Below, piece by piece: positions 1 through 8,131 of a DNA stretch of 41,800 nt. The notes below the pieces were generated by a model. That model was not told the origin of the DNA, did not search any database, and saw nothing but the letters and a program-made list of their open reading frames with translations. The number at the start of each line of letters is the position of its first letter. Position 1 is the stretch's first letter. The DNA is from an uncultured Bacillota bacterium (GTDB lineage Bacteria > Bacillota > Clostridia > Peptostreptococcales > Anaerovoracaceae), in NCBI GenBank assembly GCA_949295785.1, contig CASFMJ010000086.1, forward strand, positions 1-41,800, given 5' to 3'. The translations under genes were made by a program, and so were the position numbers.

Positions 1-11
1 AGAATGACAAA

Positions 12-33
12 AGAGACGGATTTCTCCGTCTCT
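12..33 (-). terminator. Short hairpin at left edge, possible terminator
   Basis: A perfect 9-bp stem (AGAGACGGA / TCCGTCTCT) with a 4-nt loop. Read on the minus strand it is followed by a short T run (TTTT). It lies beyond the tsf terminator, so it may belong to a mobile element or transcript that continues left of the window rather than to tsf. Confidence 0.4.
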
Positions 34-57
34 CGTGACACTTGTCTTTATTTTGAT

Positions 58-88
58 TGTGCTCCACCCCAACATTTGACATAGAGCT
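58..88. mobile_element. Possible terminal inverted repeat of an ISL3-like insertion sequence
   Basis: Read on the minus strand, this stretch starts GCTCTATGTCAAATG and continues with a G-rich block (GGGGTGGAG). It resembles from memory the ends of ISL3-family elements, which often begin GGCTCTT. If so, the element would extend left out of the window and would have inserted just past the tsf terminator. No transposase is visible here and the resemblance is recalled, not searched, so this is tentative. Confidence 0.25.
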
Positions 89-132
89 AAAAAACCCTGA
101 GATCACTCAAACAAAGTTTTCTCAGGGTTTTT
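89..132 (-). terminator. Terminator of rpsB-tsf
   Basis: Inverted repeat AACCCTGAG / CTCAGGGTT flanked by A and T runs on both sides, so it could work on either strand. It lies about 90 nt past the tsf stop codon and is the natural end of the rpsB-tsf transcript. Confidence 0.85.
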
Positions 133-222
133 GTCTGTTATTTCATAAATATCTGCACAGCATATCTCTTCCGTTGTCCGGAATTTAATGACATACTGCA
201 GCGCATTATAAATCAGCTCTGA

Positions 223-1134
223 CTATTTCAGCTGAGCGGCAACTTCTTCAGCAAAGTTTTCTTCTTTCTTTTCGATACCTTCGCCTACTTCATATCTTAC
301 CATTTCTACAACCTGCATAGGTTTGCCGATTTCTTTTGCTACGCTTTCAACGTACTGAGCCACAGTCATATCTCCGTTCTTTACAAACTTCTGATCCACA
401 AGGCATACTTCTTTAAGAATAGCTTTTACTTTACCCGGAATTATTCTCTCAAGCATTGCCTCCGGCTTACCTTCGTTGAGAAGCTGCTGTTTTGCAATTT
501 CTTTTTCAGATTCCAGCCATGCCTGATCCACCTGGCTTTCGTCTACAAATTTAGGACTCATAGAAGCCACCTGCATTGCAACGTCCTTGGCGCATACGGC
601 AATCTCATCCTCTGCGGCATCAGTCTTCATTCCTACGATAACACCGATCTTTCCGCCGCCGTGGATATATCCGGTATAAACAACTCCCGGAGTAGCCATC
701 TTGTGGAATCTTCTTATATTCATGTTTTCACCGATCTTGGCGATCTTATTGCTGAGAGCATCAGCTACAGTTCCTTCGCCTTCATAAGGAAGAGCCTTGA
801 AAGCTTCAAGATCATCACTGTCTGCCTCAAGAGCCATATCAGCCAGTTTTTCAACAAACTGAACAAATTCCTCATTCTTTGCTACAAAGTCTGTCTCGGA
901 ATTTACCTCCACTACAGCAGCTTTCTTGTTATCAGCCGAGAAAGCAACTTTAACAAGACCCTCTGCAGCTATTCTTCCGGCTTTCTTAGCAGCCTTTGCA
1001 AGGCCTTTTTCTCTAAGAAGCTCTATAGCCTTTTCTATATCACCGTCAGTTTCAACCAGAACCTTTTTGCAGTCCATCATGCCTGCGCCGGTCCTTTCTC
1101 TTAATTCTTTAACTAATTGTGCTGTTACTGCCAT
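223..1134 (-). CDS. tsf: Elongation factor Ts
   Basis: EF-Ts is the cytosolic nucleotide-exchange factor that regenerates EF-Tu-GTP during translation. The 303-residue product has the N-terminal UBA-like start (LVKELRERTGAGMMDCKKVL, residues 8-27) and the SETDFVAKNEEF motif near residue 79-90 that contacts EF-Tu. Length is normal for the family. The ATG is preceded by GGAGG at good spacing. It follows rpsB by 24 nt, the usual bacterial arrangement, and is followed by a strong terminator; pyrH and frr, often next, are not seen before the window edge. Confidence 0.98.
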   Translation of the reverse strand: MAVTAQLVKELRERTGAGMMDCKKVLVETDGDIEKAIELLREKGLAKAAKKAGRIAAEGLVKVAFSADNKKAAVVEVNSETDFVAKNEEFVQFVEKLADMALEADSDDLEAFKALPYEGEGTVADALSNKIAKIGENMNIRRFHKMATPGVVYTGYIHGGGKIGVIVGMKTDAAEDEIAVCAKDVAMQVASMSPKFVDESQVDQAWLESEKEIAKQQLLNEGKPEAMLERIIPGKVKAILKEVCLVDQKFVKNGDMTVAQYVESVAKEIGKPMQVVEMVRYEVGEGIEKKEENFAEEVAAQLK

Positions 1135-1158
1135 TTTTCCTGTCCTCCCGATTTTATG

Positions 1159-1944
1159 TTACTCAGCTTCAACAGTTTCTTCTGCTTCAGTCTCTGCTGC
1201 CTCTTCTGCTTCAGCTTCTTCAGCAGGAGCTTCCTCGGCTTCAGTTCCCTCGTCAAAGCTTTCGCCCTGATTTGCTTCAATAACGGCGTCTGCCATTCTT
1301 CCTGCGATAAGCTTTACGGCTCTTATTGCATCATCATTGGCAGGGATAACATAATCCACATCATCAGGATCACAGTTGGTATCTACGATGCCTACTACAG
1401 GGATGCCCAGAATTCTTGCTTCTTTAACAGCAATTCTTTCTTTCTTGGGGTCAACTACGAAAAGCGCTCCCGGCATTTCAGGCATATCTTTGATACCGCC
1501 CAGGAACTTTTCAAGTTTTGACATTTCCAGTCTCAGCTTTACCACTTCTTTTTTAGCCAGCTTATCAAAAGTACCGTCTTCTTCCATAGTGTAAAGATCT
1601 TCCAGTCTTTTGATTCTCTGAGCTATAGTCTTATGGTTGGTCAGCATGCCGCCCAGCCATCTTTCGCTTACATAATATTCTCCGCACCTCACAGCTTCAT
1701 CCTTGATAGCCTGCTGTGCCTGTTTTTTGGTTCCTACGAACAGAATAGGTTTGCCTGTTTCAGCTACGCTTCTCATGAAGTCATATGCTTCTTCAATTTT
1801 CTTTACTGTTTTCTGAAGGTCTATGATGTATATACCGTTTCTTTCAGTAAAGATGTAAGGAGCCATCTTAGGGTTCCATCTTCTTGTCTGGTGTCCGAAA
1901 TGTACACCTGCTTCCAGTAACTGTTTCATTGAAATTACTGCCAT
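1159..1944 (-). CDS. rpsB: 30S ribosomal protein S2
   Basis: Ribosomal protein S2 of the small subunit. The product starts [19 protein letters not shown], the typical S2 N-terminus, and carries [10 protein letters not shown] and FVGTKKQAQ further on. The reading frame stays open 13 codons upstream, but the ATG at 1944 has AGGAGG 6 nt in front and matches the family start, giving 261 residues. The C-terminus is an acidic Glu/Ala-rich tail of about 35 residues, a variable feature of S2. First gene of rpsB-tsf, behind a strong promoter and a long leader. Confidence 0.98.
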   Translation of the reverse strand: MAVISMKQLLEAGVHFGHQTRRWNPKMAPYIFTERNGIYIIDLQKTVKKIEEAYDFMRSVAETGKPILFVGTKKQAQQAIKDEAVRCGEYYVSERWLGGMLTNHKTIAQRIKRLEDLYTMEEDGTFDKLAKKEVVKLRLEMSKLEKFLGGIKDMPEMPGALFVVDPKKERIAVKEARILGIPVVGIVDTNCDPDDVDYVIPANDDAIRAVKLIAGRMADAVIEANQGESFDEGTEAEEAPAEEAEAEEAAETEAEETVEAE

Positions 1945-2119
1945 TTTTAATCCTCCTGGTTTTTCACTTCCACCGAGCTTCAAAATACCGCTTGCATCCG
2001 TCTGTTATATATCAGCTACACATATCAGAACCACAGCACCCTTATTTCAGGGAGTCACGGCAACCACTAAAAGGCCGGTGTGTAAGTTATGATTATTTTT
2101 TGCGTCTTGAACGCACTGC
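1945..2119 (-). promoter_or_regulatory. Long 5' leader of rpsB, possible autoregulatory RNA
   Basis: From the predicted start point near 2119 to the rpsB ATG there are about 175 untranslated nt. The leader begins with a small hairpin (TGCGT / ACGCA) followed by an A run and contains a CCCT / AGGG hairpin further down. S2 represses its own mRNA in other bacteria, so a leader of this length may be an S2-binding site. That is inference; I cannot match it to a known motif. Confidence 0.35.
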
Positions 2120-2125
2120 CTTAAT

Positions 2126-2154
2126 ACTATACAATAAAACCATTGAAATTGCAA
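2126..2154 (-). promoter_or_regulatory. SigA-type promoter of rpsB-tsf
   Basis: Minus-strand TTGCAA (2149-2154), 17-bp spacer, TATAGT (2126-2131). Close to the vegetative consensus with ideal spacing. Confidence 0.8.
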
Positions 2155-2268
2155 GTATTTTTTGTATTTAAGAGTAAAATTTCCAGTGCATCACTATACT
2201 CTTTGCTGTTTATTTTACTTTTATTAAATCTATAAATCTTCATATCACCGATACCGGTGTTTTACATT

Positions 2269-2601
2269 TTATTTCAACAGATCTCTAAGATAAGCCACAT
2301 ACATCTGTTTTGTCCTTATATAACTTTCTCTGCCCAGCATAAGAACGCTTCCGTCCTGAAATATCACATTCTGGTCTCTCATTGCTGAAATGTATTCAAG
2401 ATTTACCACAAGTTTTTTCAACGTGTGATAAAATCTGCCGTCCAGCAGTTTTTCAACATTTTCAATTCGCTCATAGTATACAAAAGTATCCTTGCTGGTT
2501 ACAATGGCTAATCTGCGTTGTCTCTGTTCCAGATACAGAATATCATCCACTTTTACTTTTGTGCTGTAGGATCTTGTTATTACAGGTATATATTTGTCCA
2601 T
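2269..2601 (-). CDS. Stand-alone LytTR-domain DNA-binding protein
   Basis: The 110-residue product is essentially only a LytTR DNA-binding domain: DDILYLEQRQRRLAIVT (about residues 19-35), RFYHTLKKLVVNLEYISAM (about 56-74) and a conserved C-terminal GRESYIRTKQMYVAYLRDLL. There is no response-regulator receiver domain and no membrane segment. The start has GGGGAG upstream. It is a single-gene unit between the rpoZ terminator and the rpsB promoter with no partner gene beside it. LytTR proteins of this kind regulate transcription, sometimes with an adjacent membrane inhibitor; none is present, so the target is unknown. Confidence 0.8.
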   Translation of the reverse strand: MDKYIPVITRSYSTKVKVDDILYLEQRQRRLAIVTSKDTFVYYERIENVEKLLDGRFYHTLKKLVVNLEYISAMRDQNVIFQDGSVLMLGRESYIRTKQMYVAYLRDLLK

Positions 2602-2655
2602 ACTCCCCTTCCCCTCATGTTTTCTTATTTATAAACAGCAACTTATTTTCTGACT

Positions 2656-2661
2656 ATTATA
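2656..2661 (-). promoter_or_regulatory. Extended -10 promoter for the LytTR gene
   Basis: Minus-strand TGATATAAT, an extended -10 element, about 55 nt upstream of the LytTR start. No good -35 hexamer is visible at 17 bp, which often goes with an extended -10 or an activated promoter. Confidence 0.5.
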
Positions 2662-2840
2662 TCACTGCCAAAGTAATTGTTTTTTCAGTCTTTTGCGACA
2701 CTTTCTCCAATGATTCGACTATTTATGACTTGTTCACATATAAATACACTCTTTTCTCCGCCTTTTCAGGCTTTATGTGACATAAACTCACCCTTGCCAA
2801 GACTACAGCAACATTAACTGTCACTTATATAAAAGCATTA

Positions 2841-2871
2841 AAAAACCCCGGGAGCTTTCTGCTCTCAGGGG
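2841..2871 (-). terminator. Terminator of yicC-gmk-rpoZ
   Basis: On the minus strand a GC-rich imperfect hairpin (CCCCTGAGAGC / GCTCCCGGGG) is followed by TTTTTT. It lies about 150 nt past rpoZ. The stretch 2872-3018 between them shows no convincing gene. Confidence 0.85.
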
Positions 2872-3018
2872 TCGTATAAGATTCAGGCATACATTATATG
2901 ATTTTTGTAAAACTGTATAAACAGATTTGATGTAACGCCCTGTACATTGGCTTATTCCAGTGGAAGCAGGCGCTTTTTATACAGTCAACAGCTTCCTGAA
3001 ACTTCTTTTGAGGCTTTT

Positions 3019-3216
3019 CTACAGTTCCTCTCTCCTGTAAGTTATAAGATCTTCTGCGATCTCATGAGCCGCTATGGAAACCGGCTTGTCAGTATCAGCA
3101 TCTGTGAGTATTGGTTTACCGTCAATTATGTCTCTGGCTCTTTTGGCGGCAAGGATTACGATAGTATATCTGCTGTCCGCCTTCTTTCTTATTTCATTAA
3201 TCGATGGATATAACAT
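3019..3216 (-). CDS. rpoZ: RNA polymerase omega subunit
   Basis: Omega is the small subunit that assists folding and assembly of the beta' subunit in RNA polymerase. The 65-residue product has the family pattern: MLYPSINEI, then SRYTIVILAAKRARDI (about residues 15-30), then KPVSIAAHEIAEDLI (about 44-58). Its ATG overlaps the gmk stop codon (TAATG), implying translational coupling. The gmk-rpoZ pair is conserved across Firmicutes. Confidence 0.95.
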   Translation of the reverse strand: MLYPSINEIRKKADSRYTIVILAAKRARDIIDGKPILTDADTDKPVSIAAHEIAEDLITYRREEL

Positions 3217-3842
3217 TATTCTTCCTCCTTATAACTTGCAATCAGTTCTTCAGCGGTAAAGGCCACTTTTGAATGCTCAGCGACAACTATGGCTCTGACT
3301 CTGGCCACAGCTTCCTCCAGCACACCATTTACCACACAGTAATCGTATTTGTCTATATACGAAAGTTCCTTAAGAGTTTCTCCCAGTCTGAGTTCTATCG
3401 CCTCTGCCGTCTCGGTTCCACGACCTGTAAGACGTTTCCTCAGTTCGGCCATTGACGGCGGTAATATGAAAATAAATACACCGTCAGGATAGTTTTCTTT
3501 CACTTTAAGAGCACCCTGCATGTCTATTTCAAGAATCACATCTGTTCCGGCAGAAAGCTTCTGTATAACAGGCTCTTTTGGGGTTCCGTAATAGTTGCCG
3601 TAGACCTGAGCATGTTCAAGCAGATTGCCGCCTTGAATGTGTTTTTCAAAAGTCTCCCTGTCAGTGAAGAAATAACTTACGCCTTCTGTTTCTCCCTCTC
3701 TCGGTGCTCGGGTCGTCATAGATACCGAAAGGGAAAGATCCTCCATTTCTTCTAAGAGCCTTTTGCATATGGTGCCTTTTCCCGCTCCTGATGGTCCCGA
3801 CAGGACGAAAAGTTTCCCAGGGTTTTTATCCTTTAAGTGCAT
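3216..3842 (-). CDS. gmk: Guanylate kinase
   Basis: Phosphorylates GMP to GDP with ATP in the cytosol. The P-loop SGPSGAGKGT lies near the N-terminus, followed by SVSMTTRAPREGE and GVSYFF, the GMP-binding region, and LEIDMQGA. The frame is open from a TTG at 3863, but the ATG at 3842 has AGGAG 6 nt upstream and gives 208 residues, normal for the family. It overlaps rpoZ by one base. The remA gene that commonly sits between yicC and gmk in Clostridia and Bacilli is absent from the 77-nt gap upstream. Confidence 0.97.
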   Translation of the reverse strand: MHLKDKNPGKLFVLSGPSGAGKGTICKRLLEEMEDLSLSVSMTTRAPREGETEGVSYFFTDRETFEKHIQGGNLLEHAQVYGNYYGTPKEPVIQKLSAGTDVILEIDMQGALKVKENYPDGVFIFILPPSMAELRKRLTGRGTETAEAIELRLGETLKELSYIDKYDYCVVNGVLEEAVARVRAIVVAEHSKVAFTAEELIASYKEEE

Positions 3843-3919
3843 TATGAACTCCTGTTGCTTCAAATCTTGTTCTATTTATGAGATAATATTTTATCACAAT
3901 ATTCCTGCAATTTCAAGGG

Positions 3920-4804
3920 TTATTCTATATTCTGCACCTGCTCCCTTATTTTTTCTATCTCGCTTTTTATTTCAAGCATATAACCTGTTATGGTTATATC
4001 ATTGGCCTTGGAACCTATGGTGTTGGCCTCCCTGTTCATTTCCTGCACAAGAAAATCAAGTTTTTTACCTTCTGCCTCATTCCCGCTTTTTACTATTTTT
4101 GCAAGCTGCAGGAGATGACTGTTAAGTCTGGTTATTTCCTCGTCTATTGCGCATTTGTCGGCAAAAATGGCAGCTTCTGTGAGTATTCTTTCTTCCGGCA
4201 CAGTTGCATTTCCGTCAAGGAGCTCTGCTATTCTTATCTTCAGTCTTTCCATGTAATCTTTAACTACAAGAGGTGCTCTTTCTTCTATCTTATCTAATAT
4301 TTTTTTGATATTTTCACCTTTTTTCAGAAGATCCTCTGCCAGCTTTTCCCCTTCGATACTTCTCATTTTCTCAAGGTTTACAGCTGCTTCCTCAGCCGGT
4401 ATCAGAATGGCTTTTATTATTTCTTCTTCATCTTCAACATCGGGTATGGCTTTCATCACATCAGGCATAGTGGCCAGAAGGGACAGAGATATGTCTCCTT
4501 CCACGTCAAAATCCTTTTTCAGGGTTTTCAGATTGTCATAGTACTGACGTGCTATAGGCTCATTAAGTCTGATATTTATATCATTCTCAGTTATATTTTC
4601 AACCATGACGGAGACATCGACTTTTCCTCTTCTCAGTCTTCCTTTAACTGCGCTTTTAATCTTATCTTCTGCAAAGCCATACCTTCTGGGCATTTTCACT
4701 GAAATATCCGAATACCGGTGATTTACGGATTTTATTTCCACTGTTATATTTCTCTTGCCATCGGTGTACTCTCCACGGCCAAAACCTGTCATGCTTTTTA
4801 TCAT
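3920..4804 (-). CDS. yicC: YicC/YloC-family endoribonuclease
   Basis: The 294-residue protein starts with the family signature MIKSMTGFGRGE and has EIKSVNHRYSDISVKMPRR (about residues 23-41) and a C-terminal FLVQEMNREANTIGSKA region. YicC-family proteins are reported endoribonucleases; the exact substrate here is unknown. It is first in yicC-gmk-rpoZ, behind its own promoter and divergent from rqcH. Confidence 0.92.
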   Translation of the reverse strand: MIKSMTGFGRGEYTDGKRNITVEIKSVNHRYSDISVKMPRRYGFAEDKIKSAVKGRLRRGKVDVSVMVENITENDINIRLNEPIARQYYDNLKTLKKDFDVEGDISLSLLATMPDVMKAIPDVEDEEEIIKAILIPAEEAAVNLEKMRSIEGEKLAEDLLKKGENIKKILDKIEERAPLVVKDYMERLKIRIAELLDGNATVPEERILTEAAIFADKCAIDEEITRLNSHLLQLAKIVKSGNEAEGKKLDFLVQEMNREANTIGSKANDITITGYMLEIKSEIEKIREQVQNIE

Positions 4805-4845
4805 CTGATTTTTCCCTCTTTTCTCTGATCTATGATAACAGAATT

Positions 4846-4874
4846 ATTTTACATCAACATAATAATGTTTGCAA
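4846..4874 (-). promoter_or_regulatory. SigA-type promoter of yicC-gmk-rpoZ
   Basis: Minus-strand TTGCAA (4869-4874), 17-bp spacer, TAAAAT (4846-4851), about 40 nt upstream of the yicC start. Confidence 0.7.
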
Positions 4875-5021
4875 GGGAGTACATTTACATGTTGTTTCTG
4901 CAGGTTTACTTTGCAGCTGTATAAAGATAGAAGCCGCCGGAAGCAAAGATGGCTTAAGATCATCTCCGGCAATGATTTGCGGAAATCATATTGCATGAAC
5001 CACTACTGTTTAAACCGGATA

Positions 5022-5050
5022 TTGAATTTTTACACGATTTCTAATATACT
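5022..5050 (+). promoter_or_regulatory. SigA-type promoter of rqcH
   Basis: TTGAAT (5022-5027), 17-bp spacer, TATACT (5045-5050), ending about 34 nt upstream of the rqcH start. Confidence 0.7.
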
Positions 5051-5083
5051 TTAATTATATACTTATGAAAAGAGGACAGCAAA

Positions 5084-6811
5084 TTGGCATTTGACGGAAT
5101 AATCACCATGGCTGTTGTGCATGAGCTAAAATCAAAAATAACCATGGGAAAAATAGATAAGATCTACCAGCCTGAATCTGACGAGCTGGTTTTCAATATT
5201 CACACCAGAAACGGCAATCTGAAGCTTTATGCTTCTGTAAATCCTTCGGCTTCAAGAGTCCATCTCATTGACTCTTCTCTTCCCAATCCCCCCGCTCCCC
5301 TGCCGTTCTGCATGCTTCTGAGAAAGCATGTTCAGGGAGCCAGAATAACCGGAATCAGTCAGAATGGCAGCGAAAGAATAATCGAAATATCTCTGGAGAC
5401 TCTCAATGAACTGGGATTTACTGTATCAAAGAAACTAATATTTGAGATAATGGGAAAGCACAGCAATATCGTGCTTGTGGATATTTCTACAGGAAAGATA
5501 ATCGATTCCATAAAACATGTATCTATAGATGTCAATCGCGTAAGGCAGCTGCTGCCCGGTATTATTTATCAATATCCTCCCAGGCAGGATAAAATACCTT
5601 TCAGGGATATGATTTCAATGGATTTTGCCCAAGAGCCGGCTCACCTTCTGAATAATCAATCTCAACATAATGCAAAATCTCTTCAAAGAGCCATAGGCGG
5701 AATATCTTCTGCTTTTGCTGAAGAAATGAGTTTTCATGATAATCCGGTTGAATTTCTCAGTCACACGGTATCCGGCATAGAAAACGATTCTATATCCCCT
5801 GTAGTCTATATGGATGATAAAGGTTTTCCGGTAGAATACCACATAACACCTCTTTCAGATTACGAAGGCAGCTGCGGGAAAAAGGCCTTTGACACTCTGA
5901 GTCGGTGCCTTGAATATTATTATGACCACAAAAGAAGTTCCAGCAGACTTTATCAGAAGGCAACTGATCTGGCAAGATCTGTTTCTGCTCAGCTTGATAA
6001 ACATCGTCTGAAAGAACAGAGACTCAGAGAAGATCTGCTGAAAGCAGAAAACTCTGAAAACCTGCGACTTTACGGCGAACTGCTGACCGCAAACATACAT
6101 CAGGTCAGACCCGGTGAAAAAAACGTAACTGTTATCAACTATTATGATGGTTCTTCCATATCCATCCCTCTGGATCCCCGCTTCTCCCCGGCCAAAAACG
6201 CCCAGCAATATTTTAAAAGATATGGCAAGGCCAAAACTGCCGTCAAAGAAAAACAATTGCAGTTAGAATCTAATGAAGCCGATATAAAATACCTGGAATC
6301 GGTGCTTTCATATGTGGAAAACGCCGAGGCTCCCGGTGAAATAGAAGCCCTGAGAAGAGAACTGGAGGATACGGGCTATCTGAGAAAGAGAAAGGTGCCG
6401 GGAGGGTTCAAAGAAAAGAATATCAAAGCTGAACCCATAAGATATATACTTCCCGGCGGCTTTGTGGTGCTGGTGGGGAAAAACAATAAAGAAAACGACA
6501 TTCTCACCTTCAAGACGGCATCTTCAAAAGATCTGTGGTTTCACACCAAGGATATTCCCGGCTCTCATGTCATATTGAAACTGTCAGGCACCCTGCATCC
6601 CGATCCGGACGATCCCTTCAACGAATCTGCAATATATGCTGCTGCATCTATAGCCGCCTATCACAGCAAAGGCAGATCTTCAGAAAACGTACCGGTAGAT
6701 TATGTCCCCGTAAAATATGTAAAAAAGCCTGCAGGCGCAAAACCCGGCATGGTCATTTTCACCAGCAACAGAACAGTCTGGGTAAATCCGGAAATTCCGG
6801 AAAAAAAATGA
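5084..6811 (+). CDS. rqcH: RqcH / NFACT-family ribosome quality control protein
   Basis: Bacterial Rqc2 homologue, known to bind stalled 50S subunits and recruit tRNA-Ala to add C-terminal alanine tails that mark nascent chains for degradation; older annotations call the family fibronectin-binding protein. The N-terminal NFACT-N domain starts AFDGIITMAVVHEL, a coiled coil spans about residues 290-430, and the C-terminal NFACT-R region has DLWFHTKDIPGSHVIL near residue 482-497. At 575 residues it is normal length. The start is a TTG with GAGG 8 nt upstream. Monocistronic with its own promoter and terminator. Confidence 0.95.
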   Translation: MAFDGIITMAVVHELKSKITMGKIDKIYQPESDELVFNIHTRNGNLKLYASVNPSASRVHLIDSSLPNPPAPLPFCMLLRKHVQGARITGISQNGSERIIEISLETLNELGFTVSKKLIFEIMGKHSNIVLVDISTGKIIDSIKHVSIDVNRVRQLLPGIIYQYPPRQDKIPFRDMISMDFAQEPAHLLNNQSQHNAKSLQRAIGGISSAFAEEMSFHDNPVEFLSHTVSGIENDSISPVVYMDDKGFPVEYHITPLSDYEGSCGKKAFDTLSRCLEYYYDHKRSSSRLYQKATDLARSVSAQLDKHRLKEQRLREDLLKAENSENLRLYGELLTANIHQVRPGEKNVTVINYYDGSSISIPLDPRFSPAKNAQQYFKRYGKAKTAVKEKQLQLESNEADIKYLESVLSYVENAEAPGEIEALRRELEDTGYLRKRKVPGGFKEKNIKAEPIRYILPGGFVVLVGKNNKENDILTFKTASSKDLWFHTKDIPGSHVILKLSGTLHPDPDDPFNESAIYAAASIAAYHSKGRSSENVPVDYVPVKYVKKPAGAKPGMVIFTSNRTVWVNPEIPEKK

Positions 6812-6841
6812 TTATTTTATTATAAAATTCCGTAAAACGAC

Positions 6842-6878
6842 AAAATCCCGCAACAGCGTATCAACTTTGCGGGATTTT
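6842..6878 (+). terminator. Terminator of rqcH
   Basis: Inverted repeat AAAATCCCGCAA / TTGCGGGATTTT starting about 30 nt after the rqcH stop. The stem ends in T on both strands, so it may act bidirectionally. Confidence 0.8.
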
Positions 6879-6971
6879 ATAATTTCTTCTTTATTTCAGA
6901 CTCATATGGATTTATTATTAAGTCACATCTAAAAGCAGCTGAATTATATACAGCAAAAGGAGGTATGAGAT

Positions 6972-7079
6972 ATGAGACAGTATCGCTGCTCATTGTGCGG
7001 GAGAATCCACAATAATATAACCTTCAAATGCGGTTATGTTTGTGAGGATTGTATAGAATATATAAAAAACTGCACTTAG
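6972..7079 (+). CDS. 35-residue Cys-rich protein, Gin (CsfB)-like zinc finger
   Basis: A tiny ORF with an excellent ribosome-binding site (AAAGGAGG, 8 nt before the ATG). The product begins MRQYRCSLCG and later reads KCGYVCEDCIEYI: Cys at positions 6, 9, 19, 23 and 26. The CxxC...CxxC arrangement followed by Glu and a short helix resembles Gin (CsfB), the anti-sigma factor of SigG in spore formers, but Gin proteins are usually about 50-65 residues, so this is a compact version. It forms its own unit between the rqcH terminator and a following hairpin. It could equally be an unrelated zinc-ribbon mini-protein. Confidence 0.6.
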   Translation: MRQYRCSLCGRIHNNITFKCGYVCEDCIEYIKNCT

Positions 7080-7092
7080 ATGTCATTAAAAA

Positions 7093-7124
7093 AGTCCGGC
7101 AAAGGCTGAATGTTGCGCCGGACT
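7093..7124. terminator. Hairpin terminator between converging genes
   Basis: Stem AGTCCGGC / GCCGGACT. The T run is strong on the minus side (TTTTTT) and weak on the plus side, so it can end both the mini-gene at 6972 and the minus-strand operon coming from the flavin reductase. Confidence 0.75.
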
Positions 7125-7360
7125 TGATATAAATCTGAACCTTAGAATAAAAATTTCGGATCAGCCCTATCCACATTATCCATGATGGCGCATATCCATG
7201 GCTCCCGCAGTCAGACCAATAAACTCACACGGATATTAAAACCACGGGTGCCATAACCCGATCATATGCAACTTTAAAATCCGATTTCACAGTCTGAATA
7301 ATATCTCCCATGGAAATGCGCATCTCCGTAAAGATTATATTCTCATTTTTATATTTACCA
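7125..7360 (-). other. Intergenic stretch, possible decayed coding sequence
   Basis: About 235 bp with no intact gene. On the minus strand one frame stays open from inside the flavin reductase end through MGDIIQTVKSDFKVAYDRVM to a stop near 7240, and a second frame then reads EFIGLTAGAMDMRHHG to a stop near 7180. The two pieces could be a frameshifted gene remnant, but there is no usable ribosome-binding site and I recognise no family. Chance open frames are an equal possibility. Confidence 0.2.
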
Positions 7361-8017
7361 TTATCTGTTTTTTCTATGTGAACGTGCAGCCTTGGCCCTT
7401 CTGTTTGCCTCTGCCCTTTTAAGATGCTTTTCGCGGTTTATGCGCTTTCTGGTTTTTCTTCGCATTACCGAGAAACCAAATCTGCCAATTGGCGCTTTAT
7501 TTACTCCGAAATATTCTCCGTGGATATATGTTATGAGACCCGCTTTATCAAGTTCAAGCCGGCCGTCTTCATCAATAAGGCTTTTATCCGCATGCACTCT
7601 GACTATTTCAGCTACAAACATATCGTGACTGGGGTATTCCCTTACCTCTAAGACTTTACATTCCAGATTTACAGGCGATTCTCCTATCATAGGGCATTTC
7701 ACTTCCTGACAATCCACAGGAGTAAGTCCCATTTCATCAAATTTATCAAAGTCCTCACCGGACTTTACGCCGCACCAGTCTGTGGCAAAAGCCAGCTGAC
7801 GAGTGGTGAGATTGATAACAAATTCTCTTTCTTTTAATATGATATCATGAGAATAACGTGATTTGCGCACTGAAATATACGTCAGTGGAGGCTTCGAATT
7901 GATTATCCCCGTCCATGCTATGGTTATTATATTTTTTTCGGTGTCTCTGCCGCACGACACCATTACTGCCGGAACCGGGCAAAGCAGTGTTCCCGCATCA
8001 AGAGTGACTTTTTCCAT
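7361..8017 (-). CDS. Flavin reductase family protein
   Basis: Flavin reductase-like, FMN-binding split-barrel protein. Visible features are LLCPVPAVMVSCG near the N-terminus, SVRKSRYSHDIIL (about residues 49-61), FVINLTT and later HGEYFGVNKAPIGRFGFSV. The frame is open to 8068, but the ATG at 8017 has AAAGGA at good spacing and starts MEKVTLDAG, giving 218 residues. The last 40 residues are very rich in Arg, Lys and Ala, an unusual basic tail. It is last in the division operon, about 110 nt after rluD. Substrate unknown. Confidence 0.8.
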   Translation of the reverse strand: MEKVTLDAGTLLCPVPAVMVSCGRDTEKNIITIAWTGIINSKPPLTYISVRKSRYSHDIILKEREFVINLTTRQLAFATDWCGVKSGEDFDKFDEMGLTPVDCQEVKCPMIGESPVNLECKVLEVREYPSHDMFVAEIVRVHADKSLIDEDGRLELDKAGLITYIHGEYFGVNKAPIGRFGFSVMRRKTRKRINREKHLKRAEANRRAKAARSHRKNR

Positions 8018-8131
8018 ATTTTTTCCTTTCCGGCCGCCTGACTGCTGCCATGAGAATATGTGTGTCAAATATATTCACATCCGGCGGTATCAGTATCGGC
8101 CATTACAGGCGAACTATGCCGGCAGTCTGCA

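Noticed and set aside
661..1521. Several plus-strand open frames of 100-150 residues over tsf and rpsB
   Set aside because: They are antisense shadows of two certain ribosomal and elongation factor genes, with Ser/Phe/Cys-rich composition and no ribosome-binding sites.
6880..6971. SigF or SigG promoter ahead of the Gin-like gene
   Set aside because: I looked for the expected -35 and -10 words; none of the matches had the right spacing, so no promoter is claimed.
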